Source: Paludisphaera rhizosphaerae (lineage in GTDB: Bacteria; Planctomycetota; Planctomycetia; Isosphaerales; Isosphaeraceae). From it: a stretch of DNA of 64,000 nucleotides. Where the stretch lies: positions 124,001-188,000 of the forward strand of contig NZ_JAALCR010000003.1 in NCBI RefSeq assembly GCF_011065895.1, written 5' to 3'. Below are positions 53,846-63,864 of this stretch, piece by piece. Every line of letters starts with the position of its first letter. The first letter of the stretch is position 1. Position numbers and translations under genes: made by a program. The notes under the pieces are model-generated. The model was not told where the DNA came from. It saw only the letters and a list, made by a program, of their open reading frames with translations, and made no database searches.

Positions 53846-54313
53846 TCAGCCCGCCGCGGTGCGGAACCGAGGGCGGGCGGGGTCGAACTGGCAGGAGAGG
53901 CGCGAGCTGTTCACGTCCAGAGCCGTCAGGATCGAGCGGACCTCGTCCATTGGCTGGGAACTCTCCATGGCCCACTGGATGATGTGGAGGTTCTCCTCAC
54001 CCCAGCGGAAGCGTTCCAGAATGGTCTCTGTCAGCGATGAGGCGAGCAGTCCGGAGTGATGGAGCACGGCGAAGCTGCGGGAATCGAACTCGACCCAACA
54101 AACATCCCCGTGGAGGTGTTCCAGCCAGCGCTGGCGGAGGAAGCGGTTCCAGTAGCGACCGATCCACTGACGGATGGCGCTCTCGCCGAGGTCGTAGCCG
54201 ACTTTCTCGCTCTCGAGCCACTTGAAACGAAGGGCTTCCAGCTCCCCCCGCTCTTGAAGGCTTGATCGGACCTTCGGTTCGATCTCGACTTCAGCCGTCG
54301 ACAGAGGCGACAT
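53846..54313 (-). CDS. Conserved-looking hypothetical protein
   Basis: The protein has 155 residues. The ATG at 54313 has GGAGG just upstream. No known domain was recognised. A conserved-looking core WIGRYWNRFLRQRWLEHLHGDVCWVEFD is followed by FAVLHHSGLLASSLTETILERFRWGEENLHIIQWA. It has no membrane or signal segment, so it should be cytoplasmic. Faces the end of pepA with only 20 bases between them. Confidence 0.7.
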   Translation of the reverse strand: MSPLSTAEVEIEPKVRSSLQERGELEALRFKWLESEKVGYDLGESAIRQWIGRYWNRFLRQRWLEHLHGDVCWVEFDSRSFAVLHHSGLLASSLTETILERFRWGEENLHIIQWAMESSQPMDEVRSILTALDVNSSRLSCQFDPARPRFRTAAG

Positions 54314-54588
54314 CGACCCCTCCAGGCAAGGACGCGACCCCGATCCGCGGACTTCGCCAGAGTCGTCCGCCCGGGTGTGGAAGCACTCGAGGCGACCGCT
54401 CTGTCATCTAATACTCAGAACGCTCACCTTTCGTGAGTGTGCCTGTGCTATTTTTCACGAACCGCGGATAAGTTTCGAAGGTACGCCCTTTTTCGGCCGT
54501 TGGCAAGTCTCGAGATTAGGGGGCTCGGATGGTCGAGCCCGCCGCCGCCATCCAGCGATGCTTTTCCGCAACACGACGGGTTGGTCGA
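54314..54588. other. Intergenic region with a hairpin
   Basis: No gene is seen. GGGCTCG (54521-54527) can pair with CGAGCCC (54534-54540) and could end transcription of either reverse-strand neighbour, but no T-run follows. A second hairpin, CTCAC/GTGAG, is at about 54424-54438, followed by a T-run at 54452-54456. Confidence 0.4.
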
Positions 54589-56682
54589 TCAGGTGGGCCC
54601 GCCCTGCCTGAACCATGCAAGATTGTGGCCGATCATGACGGCCACCCCCGCCTTGCCGGCCGCGCAGGGCCCCACTGTCTGGGGGGCGACGACCCGCCAG
54701 CGGACTCGGCCGTCGAGGCCGGCGCACAGGATGTGCACTTCCTTACGGACGACCCGGATCAGCCGGCCGTCGGCGTCGAGACCGAAGACGTCGTTGGTCG
54801 CGCCGCTGGGAGCCGCCTCGGCTCGGACGTCCCCTGCACCGTCGAAGGCCATCGCCCGGCCGTCGGCGGACGTCACGATGGCGAATGGTCCGAGGCGTGC
54901 GAGCGACCATCCTTCCCAGGGAAGCCGACGCGTCCAGACGACCTCGCCTCGGAGCCCGTGGCCGCAAAGCTGCTGGGCCCGGCGAGCGAGCGTGACCCAG
55001 GCCAGCCCCGACGGCGACCCTTCCGGGGCCTCGATCAAGAACGGAGGATCCGAGGCGTCGAAGCCGCCGGTCTGGGATGCCTCACCGGCCGGGTCGAAGA
55101 TCAGAAGCCGGCCGTCGCCAGTCGTCGCAGCGGAGAAACCCTCGGAGCCGATGGCCACGTCCTCGATGGGCGTCGGCAGTTCGTGTTTCCAGATCCAGCG
55201 CCCAGACGGCGTGGCCCGGCCGATCCGGTCTCGCTCCTGCACGATCATCAGGCCGAATGAGTCGGGCTTGATCGCCAGGTGGGTCAACTCGACGAGCCGC
55301 AGGTCTACGCGTCGCTGCTCGTTCCGCCTCAGGTCGCAGAGAGCGACCTGACGGTCGGTCGCCGCGGCGAGCCAGCCCGGCGCCGTCCGGAGGATCCGGC
55401 CGACGCCCATGGTCTCCGGCCCCTTCCCCAGCTTCTTCCCATCCACGCCGAACAGCTCCAGCCGGTTCGGCGTGGAGAAGACGGCGATGCAGGGGGGATC
55501 GTCGCAGACGGCCAGAACGGCGGTCTCCGCCTGCTCCTCGCCCTGGACGGCTGGGACCGACCAGTCGGGCGAACGCACCCCGCCGGCCTTGGATCCGCCG
55601 GCCGCGCCGAGGCTCGATCGCGACGAGGCTTTCGCCTTGGCGGCGTCGCGCTTTTGACCCGGCTCAGGGGCGAAGAAGTCGAGCCGCGTGATCTCGCCCG
55701 TGGAGCGTCCGTGGACTGCGTAGCGCCCCAGGGGATCGATCTCCAGCGCGATGACGGGGCGATCGAGTCGCGTCCGCCAACGGACGTTCCCGGCCGAGTT
55801 CATGATCGCCAACTCCCCCTCAAGCGTCGCCGCGACGATCGTCCGGCCGGGGAAGTCGGGGACGGCGTGCGAGACGGTCCCTCCCAGATGATATGACCCT
55901 TCGTTCCGACCGTTGAGGTCGAACCTCTGGATGCCGTGGGTAAAACAGCTCGCCAGGATCATCGAGCCATCGCCGCTGGCGGTCAATCGGCCGACGTTCG
56001 ACATCAAGCGGTCTTGCCAGGCGACCTCCGGCTCCAGCCGGCCGGGCGTCCGAGACGCTCCAAGCTCCACTCCCGCCAGCATCCCGAACGCCGCCGCGCC
56101 GACGGCGAAGGGGCGATCGGGAACGAAGCAGAAATGGGCGATCGGCTGGATCGTCTCGATCCGCCCCGCCGCTCGTCCATGGCGGTTGACGAGTTGCACC
56201 GCCCCCAGCCGACTCCCTATCGCGACGTAACGGCCGTATGGATCGGTCGTCACGAACGACGCTTCAGCGGGCGCAGCGCGTTCGGCCAGGACTTCCAGGT
56301 CGCCGCTGAGCAGGAGCAGACCGGCCTCATCGTGGTCGCAGAGAACGACGGCGAGCGAGCCGTCGTCGCTGATGGCACCGGCGAGGATCCGGCTGGGCGA
56401 TCGAGTCGTCGAAACCGGCTCGCCGTGGGCGTTGAGCAGGTAGAGTTGGTTCCCCTCGTCCCAGGCGAAGATCCGGCCGGCCTCGCGAGCGAACGCCATC
56501 CCCTTGAGCGGGGACTCGGTCACGAACGTCCAGGACTCCTCCGGCTCCAACCTCGTGGAGCTTCGACCGCTCATCTCGGGCATGGGGACCGTCTCAAACC
56601 TCGCCGAAGGACCGGGGATCCGGAATCCCACAGTCGTCGGACTCCGAACGTCGATCGTCGCCTCCAGGACCTCGAAAGGCAA
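54589..56682 (-). CDS. Cytoplasmic beta-propeller-like protein
   Basis: The frame is about 697 residues, starting at TTG 56682; an ATG at 56583 gives a shorter version, and neither has a strong ribosome site. No signal peptide or membrane segment was seen. Repeated blade-like units with the pattern GxxLAVxSxDGxxxxxD are scattered along the protein, such as RILAGAISDDGSLAVVLCDHDEAG, YGRYVAIGSRLGAVQLVNRHG and GRYAVHGRSTGEITRLDFF, then a second set after a basic linker near residue 355. It resembles WD40/PQQ-type propeller proteins. Function unknown. Divergent from the SGNH-type gene. Confidence 0.75.
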   Translation of the reverse strand: MPFEVLEATIDVRSPTTVGFRIPGPSARFETVPMPEMSGRSSTRLEPEESWTFVTESPLKGMAFAREAGRIFAWDEGNQLYLLNAHGEPVSTTRSPSRILAGAISDDGSLAVVLCDHDEAGLLLLSGDLEVLAERAAPAEASFVTTDPYGRYVAIGSRLGAVQLVNRHGRAAGRIETIQPIAHFCFVPDRPFAVGAAAFGMLAGVELGASRTPGRLEPEVAWQDRLMSNVGRLTASGDGSMILASCFTHGIQRFDLNGRNEGSYHLGGTVSHAVPDFPGRTIVAATLEGELAIMNSAGNVRWRTRLDRPVIALEIDPLGRYAVHGRSTGEITRLDFFAPEPGQKRDAAKAKASSRSSLGAAGGSKAGGVRSPDWSVPAVQGEEQAETAVLAVCDDPPCIAVFSTPNRLELFGVDGKKLGKGPETMGVGRILRTAPGWLAAATDRQVALCDLRRNEQRRVDLRLVELTHLAIKPDSFGLMIVQERDRIGRATPSGRWIWKHELPTPIEDVAIGSEGFSAATTGDGRLLIFDPAGEASQTGGFDASDPPFLIEAPEGSPSGLAWVTLARRAQQLCGHGLRGEVVWTRRLPWEGWSLARLGPFAIVTSADGRAMAFDGAGDVRAEAAPSGATNDVFGLDADGRLIRVVRKEVHILCAGLDGRVRWRVVAPQTVGPCAAGKAGVAVMIGHNLAWFRQGGPT

Positions 56683-56765
56683 CCCCTCGCCCCAACGGTC
56701 GGGTTGACAGAATTCAGCCTCGGGCTATTAATCGCCCGTCCTCGCCCAAGGACGGAGGTTCCCGC

Positions 56766-58205
56766 ATGCGCAGAACGGCCATGACACCAAGACGTCGACG
56801 CCTGGCGCGGGTCCTCACGGCGGCCTGCTGGTGGGCCCTCGTCGCCTGGTTCGCCCGCCAGACGCTCCACACTCGCGACGCCCAGCCCGAGCACCTGATC
56901 GCGACCGTCGTCCTGGCCTATCTCGCGGCCTGGTGCCCCGTGCTGGCGATGGCGCGGTGGAGCCCGGCGGGAAAGCTGGCCCGGATCGGAGCCTGTACGA
57001 CGTCGCTCGTTGCGGCCTTCACCCTGATGGAATCGCCCGCGGCTCTCGGAGTCGTCGACTATCGCGAGGTTTTCCACACGCCCACGCCCCCCTGGAAGCG
57101 ATCAGGGAATCTTCCCGATCCCGACCTCCTCTTCGTCCGCAAACCCGACCAACGTTTGCGGCTGCGATTCCAGGGGTCAGACCGACACGACCTTCGAGGA
57201 ATGCCTCCAGGCCCCGCCTACGACTGCGATACGACGCTCGACGCCCAGGGCTTCCGCAACCCGGCCCGGCTTGAATCCGCCGAGGTCGCCCTGATCGGCG
57301 ACTCGTTCGTCGAGGGCCTGCAAGTCGCCGACGCCGAACTCGTCTCCGCCCGCCTCTCCGCGCTGATCGACGCCCCCGTCGCCAACCTTGGCCGCACGGG
57401 CTATGGACCGCGCCAGGAGTTGGCCGTGCTCAACCGATACGGCCCTCAACTCGGCCCGCGGACGTGCGTCTGGTTCTTCTATGAAGGGAACGACCTGCAA
57501 GACCTGGACTCGTATCCGACCGACCGCGACCGCGTGCGAGCCCTCAGGCCGGAGTCGTTCCGCAAGGCTTGGTACGCCCGGTCGTTCGCCCGCAACGCCG
57601 CCGGCTGGCTCGTCCGGCGCGACGACCGCGACGCCGCGATTCCCGCGCAGTCCAGGACTGGGAGGCGTCACGATGCATCATCATCCTCGGCGACCGACCT
57701 CTACTTCTCCTGCGGGGTCCACGAGGGGAACGCCTCGGCCGTCGCCGGTCGGGCGAAGCCGGAGAAGTTGGAGCGGCTGAAGGAGGTCTTCGCCGATGCG
57801 GCGGCCTCTTGCCGAAGGCAGGGAATGGACCTTGTGGTCGCCTTCGTGCCGGCCAAGTTTCGGGTCTATCGGGATCTCTGCGAGTTCGACGCCGACTCCC
57901 CCTGCCCTGGTTGGCAGGTCGACGACCTGCCCGCGAAGGTGCAGGAGGCCGTCCGAGCGGCCTCGCCGGAGATCAGCTTCCTGGACCTCACGCCGGCCCT
58001 CCGCACCCGTGCGGAGGCCGGCGAGTTGGTCTATCTGGCGGACGACACCCACTGGTCGGCCCAGGGTCACCAGGCTGCGGCCGAGGCGGTCGCCGAGGTG
58101 CTCGGCGACCGCCGACGGCTCGTCCGGGATCAGCTTACTTCGGCGCGGTCGCCGGGGCCGGACTGGCCGACCGGATCGACCGGACGAACGCGATCAGGTC
58201 CTTGA
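56766..58205 (+). CDS. Membrane protein with SGNH hydrolase/AlgX-like domain
   Basis: The protein has 479 residues. The ATG at 56766 has GGAGG six bases upstream. N-terminal membrane helices (ACWWALVAWFARQTL, LIATVVLAYLAAWCPVLAMAR, IGACTTSLVAAFTLME) precede an SGNH-type domain: IGDSFVEGLQV (nucleophile Ser), GRTGYGPRQELAVL, FFYEGNDLQD, and the Asp-His end DDTHWSAQGHQAAAEAV. Members include AlgX-like and acetyltransferase-associated enzymes acting on polysaccharides. The last 71 bases overlap the end of the convergent cytochrome gene. Confidence 0.82.
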   Translation: MRRTAMTPRRRRLARVLTAACWWALVAWFARQTLHTRDAQPEHLIATVVLAYLAAWCPVLAMARWSPAGKLARIGACTTSLVAAFTLMESPAALGVVDYREVFHTPTPPWKRSGNLPDPDLLFVRKPDQRLRLRFQGSDRHDLRGMPPGPAYDCDTTLDAQGFRNPARLESAEVALIGDSFVEGLQVADAELVSARLSALIDAPVANLGRTGYGPRQELAVLNRYGPQLGPRTCVWFFYEGNDLQDLDSYPTDRDRVRALRPESFRKAWYARSFARNAAGWLVRRDDRDAAIPAQSRTGRRHDASSSSATDLYFSCGVHEGNASAVAGRAKPEKLERLKEVFADAAASCRRQGMDLVVAFVPAKFRVYRDLCEFDADSPCPGWQVDDLPAKVQEAVRAASPEISFLDLTPALRTRAEAGELVYLADDTHWSAQGHQAAAEAVAEVLGDRRRLVRDQLTSARSPGPDWPTGSTGRTRSGP

Positions 58206-61125
58206 AGTCGACCGGCTTGAGATCCTGCTCCAGCCCTTCGGGCATCAGCGAGATCCCCGACGAGGCGATCTGCTCGATCTGCTCGCGGGGGACGACCTCG
58301 GTGACCCCCTCCGCTCGCTTGAGCACCAGCGCGGCGGCCGACTCGGAGGCGATGATCCCCGAGATGACCCGGCCGTCGGCGGTCGCCACGTTGTAGTTGA
58401 GGTAGTTGGCGGCGACCTCGCGGTTCGGGTCGAGGACGTGGGTCAGGATGTCCTCGGGCGAGCGAGTCGCAACCGTCGCCAGGTCGGGGCCGACCTCCAC
58501 GCCGAGCCCCTCGGCCCGGTGGCAGGTGGCGCAGACCTTCGAGTAAACGGCCCGTCCCTTTTCGCGGTCGCCTTCACCTTCGAGGGCCGACTTGAAGGCG
58601 GTGATGACCGAAGCGCGAGCCCGAGGAGCGTCGGCCGAGCCGAAGAGCTTGAGCGCCCGCGCCTTGACCTCGGAGACGGGGTTCTCGCGAAGCTGCTTCA
58701 GGCGGAGCGGGTCGATCTCGGAGGTGGCCAGCGTCTTCGCCTCAACGGCGTCGAGCAGGGCGGAGACCCATTCGCCGCGACTGAAGAGGACTTCGGCGGC
58801 CTCGCGACGGGCGGTGGGGCTCATGGTCTTCCACTGCTCCAGGATCGCCTTGGCGACGGCCGGCCCCTTCTGCTCGGCCAGCGCCCGCAGCGCGGCGAGC
58901 TGGACCTCGGAGGCCTGACGAGCGTCGAGCAGCCCCGGCAAGGCTTCGAGCGACCGATCCGGCCCGCTCAGGCCGACCAGCGCGATCGCCGACGCCCGCC
59001 GAGCGGGAGCCGCATTGGAATCGGCCGTCTTCGCCGCGGCGTCGAAAAGCGGGTCGAGCCGCTTCCAGGTCTCTTCGGAGAGGGTGTCCTTGAGCGATCC
59101 CCGGGCCCGCTTCAGGCCCGCGCCCACGGCCAGCACCACGCGGCCCCGGAGTTCGTCCGAGGCGTTGCCGGCGAACAGGTCGGCCACGACCTTCTCGATC
59201 GCCGCCTTGTCCTTGGCCTGGCCGATCATCGTGGCCAGATCGTTCAGCCAGGGCGAGCCCTTGTCGGTGTCGAGGAAGTCCCCATTCGACAGGCGGGCGA
59301 GAAAGTCGGGGGCGTGGCCGGCGATCGAGGTCAGGACGGCGGCGCGGGTCCAGCGGTCGTCCGAGTCGCGACGGGCGATCACGGTGAGGGCGTCCATGGC
59401 GCGCGGGTCGTCGTTGACGTCGCCGAGCGTCAGGGCGGCCTGGAACCGGACCATCGGGTCGGCGTCGTCGGCCAGCGGTAAGACGTTGGAGATCAGGGCG
59501 CGGTCGGTCTTGATGCGGCCCTCGGCGAGCTTCGCGGCCCGCTCGCGGACGCGAGGCTCCGAGTCGGCCAGGGCCATCGCGATGTAGGAGTCGTCCAGCT
59601 TGCCCAGCGCGTCGAGCGTCCAGAGGGCGTGCAGTCGGGCGAGGGCCGTGGGCCGGCTCTCGGCCAGTTTGCGGAGGAGCGGAACGGCGGCGTCGTCCTT
59701 CCGTTCGATCAACAGCCGCTGGGCGGTCTCACGCCACCAGGCGTCGGGATCGGCCAGCAGCGCGACGAGATCGGCGACGGGAGCCTTGCTCAGCTTCGGA
59801 TGACGTAGCGGCCGGGGGCCGTCGGAGAGCAACTCGTAGAGACGGCCGCGGTCCTTGCCGCTGGTCAGGTCGAGGTGCTTCTTGATCGGCTCGGGGATGG
59901 AGATCGGGTGCTCGATCGTCTCGCGGTACATGTCGACGACCAGGAGCGTGCCGTTGGGCGTGTTGGCGAAGTTCACCGGGCGGAACCAGTTGTCCTTGGA
60001 GGCCAGGAACTCCACGTCCTTCTCGGCGCGATCGGCGACGTAGGTCGCGCCGGCGACCTTCATCGTCTTGCGATGCACGAGGTTGCCACCGACGTCGCCG
60101 ATGAAGGCGTTGCCGCGGTAGGCCTCGGGATAGGCCGTCCCCTTGTAGATGGTGACGCCCGTCGCGGAGGTGAAGTAGCCGAAGGCGAACTGCTCCGTGT
60201 GCGACAGCCGCTTCTTCATCTCAGGATCGGCGACGCGCTGGCGGGTCCGGACGATCCGCCAGGGCTCTGGCGGGCTGATCCGGAAGACCGGGCCGGAAGG
60301 ACCGTCCGACGGGATGTCGGCGATCACGCCGGGAGGGACGTAGGCGCGGTTCCGCTCGACGTCCCGCGCGGGGAGGATGATCTCGCGGATCTGGTTGCTG
60401 TTGTTACAGGTGAAGCCGTGGCCCCAATCGTCGGTTCCGAAGCCGAACTGGCCGCCGCCCGAGGTCGCCTCGAAGACGAGGGTGTCGGGCTTGAACCGGA
60501 AGTCGCGGCCGCGGACGGAGACGGCCGGGCGGTCGGCGTGCTCGACGGTCCGGATGAGGCCGCCGTTGCTGCTGGTGACGCCGTGGATCCAGCCGTCGTC
60601 GCCCCAGTGCAGGCTATTCAGAAGCCCCTGGACGTTGCCAGTCTCAAAGCCCGTGAAGACCACCTTGCGGATGTCGGCCTTGCCGTCGCCGTCGGTGTCC
60701 TTGGCGTAGAGGATCTCAGGCGCGACGGCGATGAAGCAGCCGCCGTCGTACGGAACGACGCCCGTGGGCCACATCAGTCCGTCGACGAAGACGGTCCGGA
60801 CGTCGAACCGGCCGTCGCCGTCGCGGTCTTCCAGCCGGGCGACCGTGCCCGAGGGCTTGTCCTCGATGAAGGGATAGCCGCGCATCTCGACGACGTACAG
60901 CCCTCCGTCGGCGTCATAGGCGACGGCCACGGGGCTCTTGACCAGCGGCTCAGCGGCGATCTGGTCGAGCCGGAAGCCGGGATGAACGGCGAAGGTGCCG
61001 AGGGCCTCGGCCGGCTCATGGGCCGGGATCCGAGGGAGTTCACGGGCCAGGTCTTCCTGGGCGGTCGCTGCGGCCGTAAGGCCCAGGAAGGTCGCCAGGG
61101 CGAGGGCGATTGGTCGATTCGTCAT
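58135..61125 (-). CDS. PVC-type heme protein with dehydrogenase-like, HEAT-repeat and cytochrome c domains
   Basis: The ATG at 61125 starts a signal peptide (TNRPIALALATFLGLTAAATAQ); the open frame extends upstream without support. The product has 996 residues. The N-terminal half is the membrane-bound dehydrogenase-like propeller common in planctomycetes (GFRLDQIAAEPLVKSPVAVAYDADGGLYVVEMRGY, LNSLHWGDDGWIHGVTSS). Then come HEAT-like repeats with LADSEPRVRERAAKLAE and others. A C-terminal cytochrome c has CATCH near residue 865 and ends VDFKDLIAFVRSIR. Expected in the periplasm, probably oxidising a carbohydrate; substrate unknown. Confidence 0.92.
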   Translation of the reverse strand: MTNRPIALALATFLGLTAAATAQEDLARELPRIPAHEPAEALGTFAVHPGFRLDQIAAEPLVKSPVAVAYDADGGLYVVEMRGYPFIEDKPSGTVARLEDRDGDGRFDVRTVFVDGLMWPTGVVPYDGGCFIAVAPEILYAKDTDGDGKADIRKVVFTGFETGNVQGLLNSLHWGDDGWIHGVTSSNGGLIRTVEHADRPAVSVRGRDFRFKPDTLVFEATSGGGQFGFGTDDWGHGFTCNNSNQIREIILPARDVERNRAYVPPGVIADIPSDGPSGPVFRISPPEPWRIVRTRQRVADPEMKKRLSHTEQFAFGYFTSATGVTIYKGTAYPEAYRGNAFIGDVGGNLVHRKTMKVAGATYVADRAEKDVEFLASKDNWFRPVNFANTPNGTLLVVDMYRETIEHPISIPEPIKKHLDLTSGKDRGRLYELLSDGPRPLRHPKLSKAPVADLVALLADPDAWWRETAQRLLIERKDDAAVPLLRKLAESRPTALARLHALWTLDALGKLDDSYIAMALADSEPRVRERAAKLAEGRIKTDRALISNVLPLADDADPMVRFQAALTLGDVNDDPRAMDALTVIARRDSDDRWTRAAVLTSIAGHAPDFLARLSNGDFLDTDKGSPWLNDLATMIGQAKDKAAIEKVVADLFAGNASDELRGRVVLAVGAGLKRARGSLKDTLSEETWKRLDPLFDAAAKTADSNAAPARRASAIALVGLSGPDRSLEALPGLLDARQASEVQLAALRALAEQKGPAVAKAILEQWKTMSPTARREAAEVLFSRGEWVSALLDAVEAKTLATSEIDPLRLKQLRENPVSEVKARALKLFGSADAPRARASVITAFKSALEGEGDREKGRAVYSKVCATCHRAEGLGVEVGPDLATVATRSPEDILTHVLDPNREVAANYLNYNVATADGRVISGIIASESAAALVLKRAEGVTEVVPREQIEQIASSGISLMPEGLEQDLKPVDFKDLIAFVRSIRSASPAPATAPK

Positions 61126-61259
61126 CCTTCGGCGGCTCCTCGGAGTTCGTCCAACGGCCGGGTCGGGGAGGTCCCGGTCGGCCTCGATCTCACGCTTCGT
61201 CGCCGGCCGGAGAGGAGGCCGGGTCTTGGGGTCGTTGCAGGCAGGGGCGGGTCCGGGCG

Positions 61260-63266
61260 TCAGCCCTGGATGGCGTTGGTGCGGCCCAGGGCGATGTCGA
61301 AATCCCCAACCGCGGGGACCAGCATCGCCATGAGTGCGAAGCCGTACACGCCGGCGCTGACGAGCAAGGCCGCCAGGAAGTCGCCGTTGAGCAGGCTGAT
61401 GATGCAGTAGAACGAGCAGAACGGGGTGAGCAAAGCCACCAGGGCGATCGCCCGCGAAGGGTTCCTCGCCCCCAGGGAGCTGAACAGCGCGACGCTGCCG
61501 GCGCCGATGAAGATCATGAAGCTGAGCAACTGCCGGCCGAACTCGCGGTCGCTGAAGATGATCAGGTAAGAGCAGAGCAGGATGCCCACCATCAGAAAGA
61601 AGATCGTCCCCAGGCTGTGCGCCACGGCCGTTCGGCTGCTGGTGTAGGTGATCGCGTCGTGGATGCCGAGCATCGCGGCGAAGTGGCAGAAGAGCAAGTA
61701 GTCGGCCGTGAAGAAGACCAGGTTCTCCCCCGACAATCGGTTCGTCCACCAGAGGTAGATCGCCAGCAGGACCGGCAGGACGACCATCTCCTTGGCGTTG
61801 TACAGGACGCCGAAGAGCTTGCCGTAGATGAAGTCGCTGGGAGAAAGCTCGGTGACCAGCAGCAGGTCCAGCGCGCCGGTGTCCCGTTCACTGGTGAGCG
61901 ACGTCACGCCCTGAGCGTTGATGAGGACCAGGCTGAGGATCGCCAGGCCGACGGGGATCAGGCCGAGGCCCGTGGCGAGCGGCTCCTCCAGGCCCTGGGA
62001 AAGGCTCAGAAAGAAACCGACGCCCAGCGCGAACAGCAGCAGGTAGCAGGCCTTGATGATGAGCGGCTTCGACCCATAGGCGCGGGTCTTCAGCTCACGC
62101 CAAAGGATCGGGTTGGCCCAGGCCGACCGGTACGGCTTGGGCGCCGCCGCGATTCGACGGTGCGTGCGGCGGGGCACGTGAAGTCCGGTCGTCGCGCCGG
62201 CTTCCTCGCTCCCGCCGGACCCGGAAGGCCCGCCGCCGACAGCGACCGTCGGCGCCGATCGCTCGCCGCCTCCCCCGCGATGAAGCGTCGACCCAGCCGC
62301 GGCGGCTCCGGCCGGAACGGCCGCCTCTTCCTGGACCTCGATCAGCGTCTCGACGACCTCGGCCTCCTCGTCGGACTGCTCGCGGGGCTCGTTGTTCCCC
62401 GGGTTCCAGACGCGGAGCATGTAGGTTGCGAACGTCACGATCAAGGCCGCGAACGTCAGCCGAACGGCGATGTAAACCAGGCTCGACCCATAGACGACGC
62501 CCGTCGATTGATCGGCAGCCGGGTAGAGGACGGCGAGCATCGCCCGATACGGGTTAAGGACTTCCGCCACCGGCACCCCCATGAGTTGGAGGTCCGGAAA
62601 GAAGACGCTGAACAACTCCACGCCGGTCACGGAGAAGACCACCATCAGGATGGTCAACGAGATCGACTGGAACGTCCGATCGCGCCAGAGGGCGATCAGC
62701 AGCCCCATCGCACCGCCCGCCACGCCCGAGGCCGCCGTCACCGCGAACAGGTTGATGACCTGGCCGAAGGAGATCCCGCCGAAGAGGGCGCAGAGCGAGA
62801 GCAGCCCGATCCCCGCGCCCAGCATCACCACGATGTGCAACAGGCCGGCCGTCAGCTTGCCCAGCACGATCTCCAGGTCGGAGAGGGCCGTCATCAGGAG
62901 GAGCGTGAACGTCCGCCGGTCCTTCTCGTAGGCCACCGCCGCGGCCGTCGAGAGTGGGGCGAAGAAGAGCATGAGCGTCAGTTGGAGCATGGCGAACATG
63001 CCGTAGAGCACGCCGCCGAACCTCGCCAACAGGCCCAACTCGCGGACGTCCTGCCAGCCGACGATCGATTGCCAGGCGGTCCAGAGAAGGATGAACAGGA
63101 AGCAGGCGAACGAGGCCCGCCAGAGGTAATAGCGCAGGCTCCGGGGCGCCGTCAGCAATTCCCGGGCGATGATCGGTCCGGCGAACAAGGTCGATCCCCC
63201 AAACGGTCGAACGGAGAACAGGCGGGCGGGAGGAACGGGCAGGCGAAGCGATGGGCGTATCTTCAC
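61260..63266 (-). CDS. ABC-2 type membrane permease
   Basis: The GTG at 63266 is preferred because a -10-like TACACT lies just upstream (63291-63296); an ATG at 63344 adds 26 residues. The product has about 668 residues. Two blocks of membrane helices are seen: one around SLRYYLWRASFACFLFILLW, YGMFAMLQLTLMLFFAPLS and LIVTFATYMLRV, the other after a Gly/Ser-rich linker with AWANPILWRELKTRAYGSK and EMVVLPVLLAIYLWW. The two ALDLLLVTEL/YEKDRRTFTLLLMTALSD segments, each near a helix, are typical ABC-2 permease halves. The matching ATPase gene is not in the window. Confidence 0.85.
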   Translation of the reverse strand: MKIRPSLRLPVPPARLFSVRPFGGSTLFAGPIIARELLTAPRSLRYYLWRASFACFLFILLWTAWQSIVGWQDVRELGLLARFGGVLYGMFAMLQLTLMLFFAPLSTAAAVAYEKDRRTFTLLLMTALSDLEIVLGKLTAGLLHIVVMLGAGIGLLSLCALFGGISFGQVINLFAVTAASGVAGGAMGLLIALWRDRTFQSISLTILMVVFSVTGVELFSVFFPDLQLMGVPVAEVLNPYRAMLAVLYPAADQSTGVVYGSSLVYIAVRLTFAALIVTFATYMLRVWNPGNNEPREQSDEEAEVVETLIEVQEEAAVPAGAAAAGSTLHRGGGGERSAPTVAVGGGPSGSGGSEEAGATTGLHVPRRTHRRIAAAPKPYRSAWANPILWRELKTRAYGSKPLIIKACYLLLFALGVGFFLSLSQGLEEPLATGLGLIPVGLAILSLVLINAQGVTSLTSERDTGALDLLLVTELSPSDFIYGKLFGVLYNAKEMVVLPVLLAIYLWWTNRLSGENLVFFTADYLLFCHFAAMLGIHDAITYTSSRTAVAHSLGTIFFLMVGILLCSYLIIFSDREFGRQLLSFMIFIGAGSVALFSSLGARNPSRAIALVALLTPFCSFYCIISLLNGDFLAALLVSAGVYGFALMAMLVPAVGDFDIALGRTNAIQG

Positions 63267-63290
63267 CGGCTGCAACGTCCCCAGACGGCC

Positions 63291-63318
63291 AGTGTAGCAA
63301 ACCGGCGGCAGAGGGACC
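63291..63318 (-). promoter_or_regulatory. Possible promoter of the ABC-2 permease gene
   Basis: On the reverse strand an extended -10 motif TTGCTACACT (63291-63300) is followed by the GTG start about 25 bases later. A weak TTGGTC lies 18 bases upstream. Only the -10 part is convincing. Confidence 0.35.
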
Positions 63319-63441
63319 AAGGGGTCCGGGGCAGCCGTTGACATGGCTGAAGCGGCTCCCTTACGATGAGGGACGCCTATCGCAGACTGGACTTCCGATT
63401 CGTGCGGAGCCCCGGCCTTGGACCGATCCGATCGCCCGAGA

Positions 63442-63810
63442 ATGGGACGATCCTGGACCCGCGTCGCTTTCGCGGCCGCGGTCTTGGTCCTGCTCGCCTC
63501 CACACATGAATCCCGGGCCGCTGGTTGCCATACTCCCGAGCGCCCCGTGCTTTCCCGCACGATTTCGTGGCAGGACGGGACGACTTCCGAGCGAGTCGAC
63601 GCACCGGCGCCTGCCGTCCTTCGCCGACCTCGATGCAGCGATGAGACCCCCTCGTCCTCGACCAGCGTGGTCGTCAAGGCCGCGCCTGCCCTGGGGCTGT
63701 CGACGCCGGCCGTTCCAACACTCGGGAGCGAATCGTGGGGATCTGCTGAGCGCGGCCCCGAGCCGGCCCCCCTCGTCGACCGACTCGATCGCCCTCCTCG
63801 CCTCGTTTGA
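63442..63810 (+). CDS. Possible small secreted protein
   Basis: The frame has 122 residues. The ATG at 63442 begins a likely signal peptide (GRSWTRVAFAAAVLVLLASTHESRAA). The rest is rich in Ser, Pro and Ala with no recognised domain; GCHTPERPVLSRTISW follows the cleavage site. No clear ribosome site was seen. It could be a real small exported protein or chance coding in GC-rich DNA. Confidence 0.5.
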   Translation: MGRSWTRVAFAAAVLVLLASTHESRAAGCHTPERPVLSRTISWQDGTTSERVDAPAPAVLRRPRCSDETPSSSTSVVVKAAPALGLSTPAVPTLGSESWGSAERGPEPAPLVDRLDRPPRLV

Positions 63811-63864
63811 AGCCGTCCGTCGCGATTTGCGCTTCATCTCGGTTTTCGGGCAAGGGGTTCAGGC

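Noticed and set aside
54420-54460. Hairpin followed by T-run as a forward terminator or small RNA end
   Set aside because: No forward gene ends nearby; pepA ends about 600 bases upstream, so there is nothing to support it.
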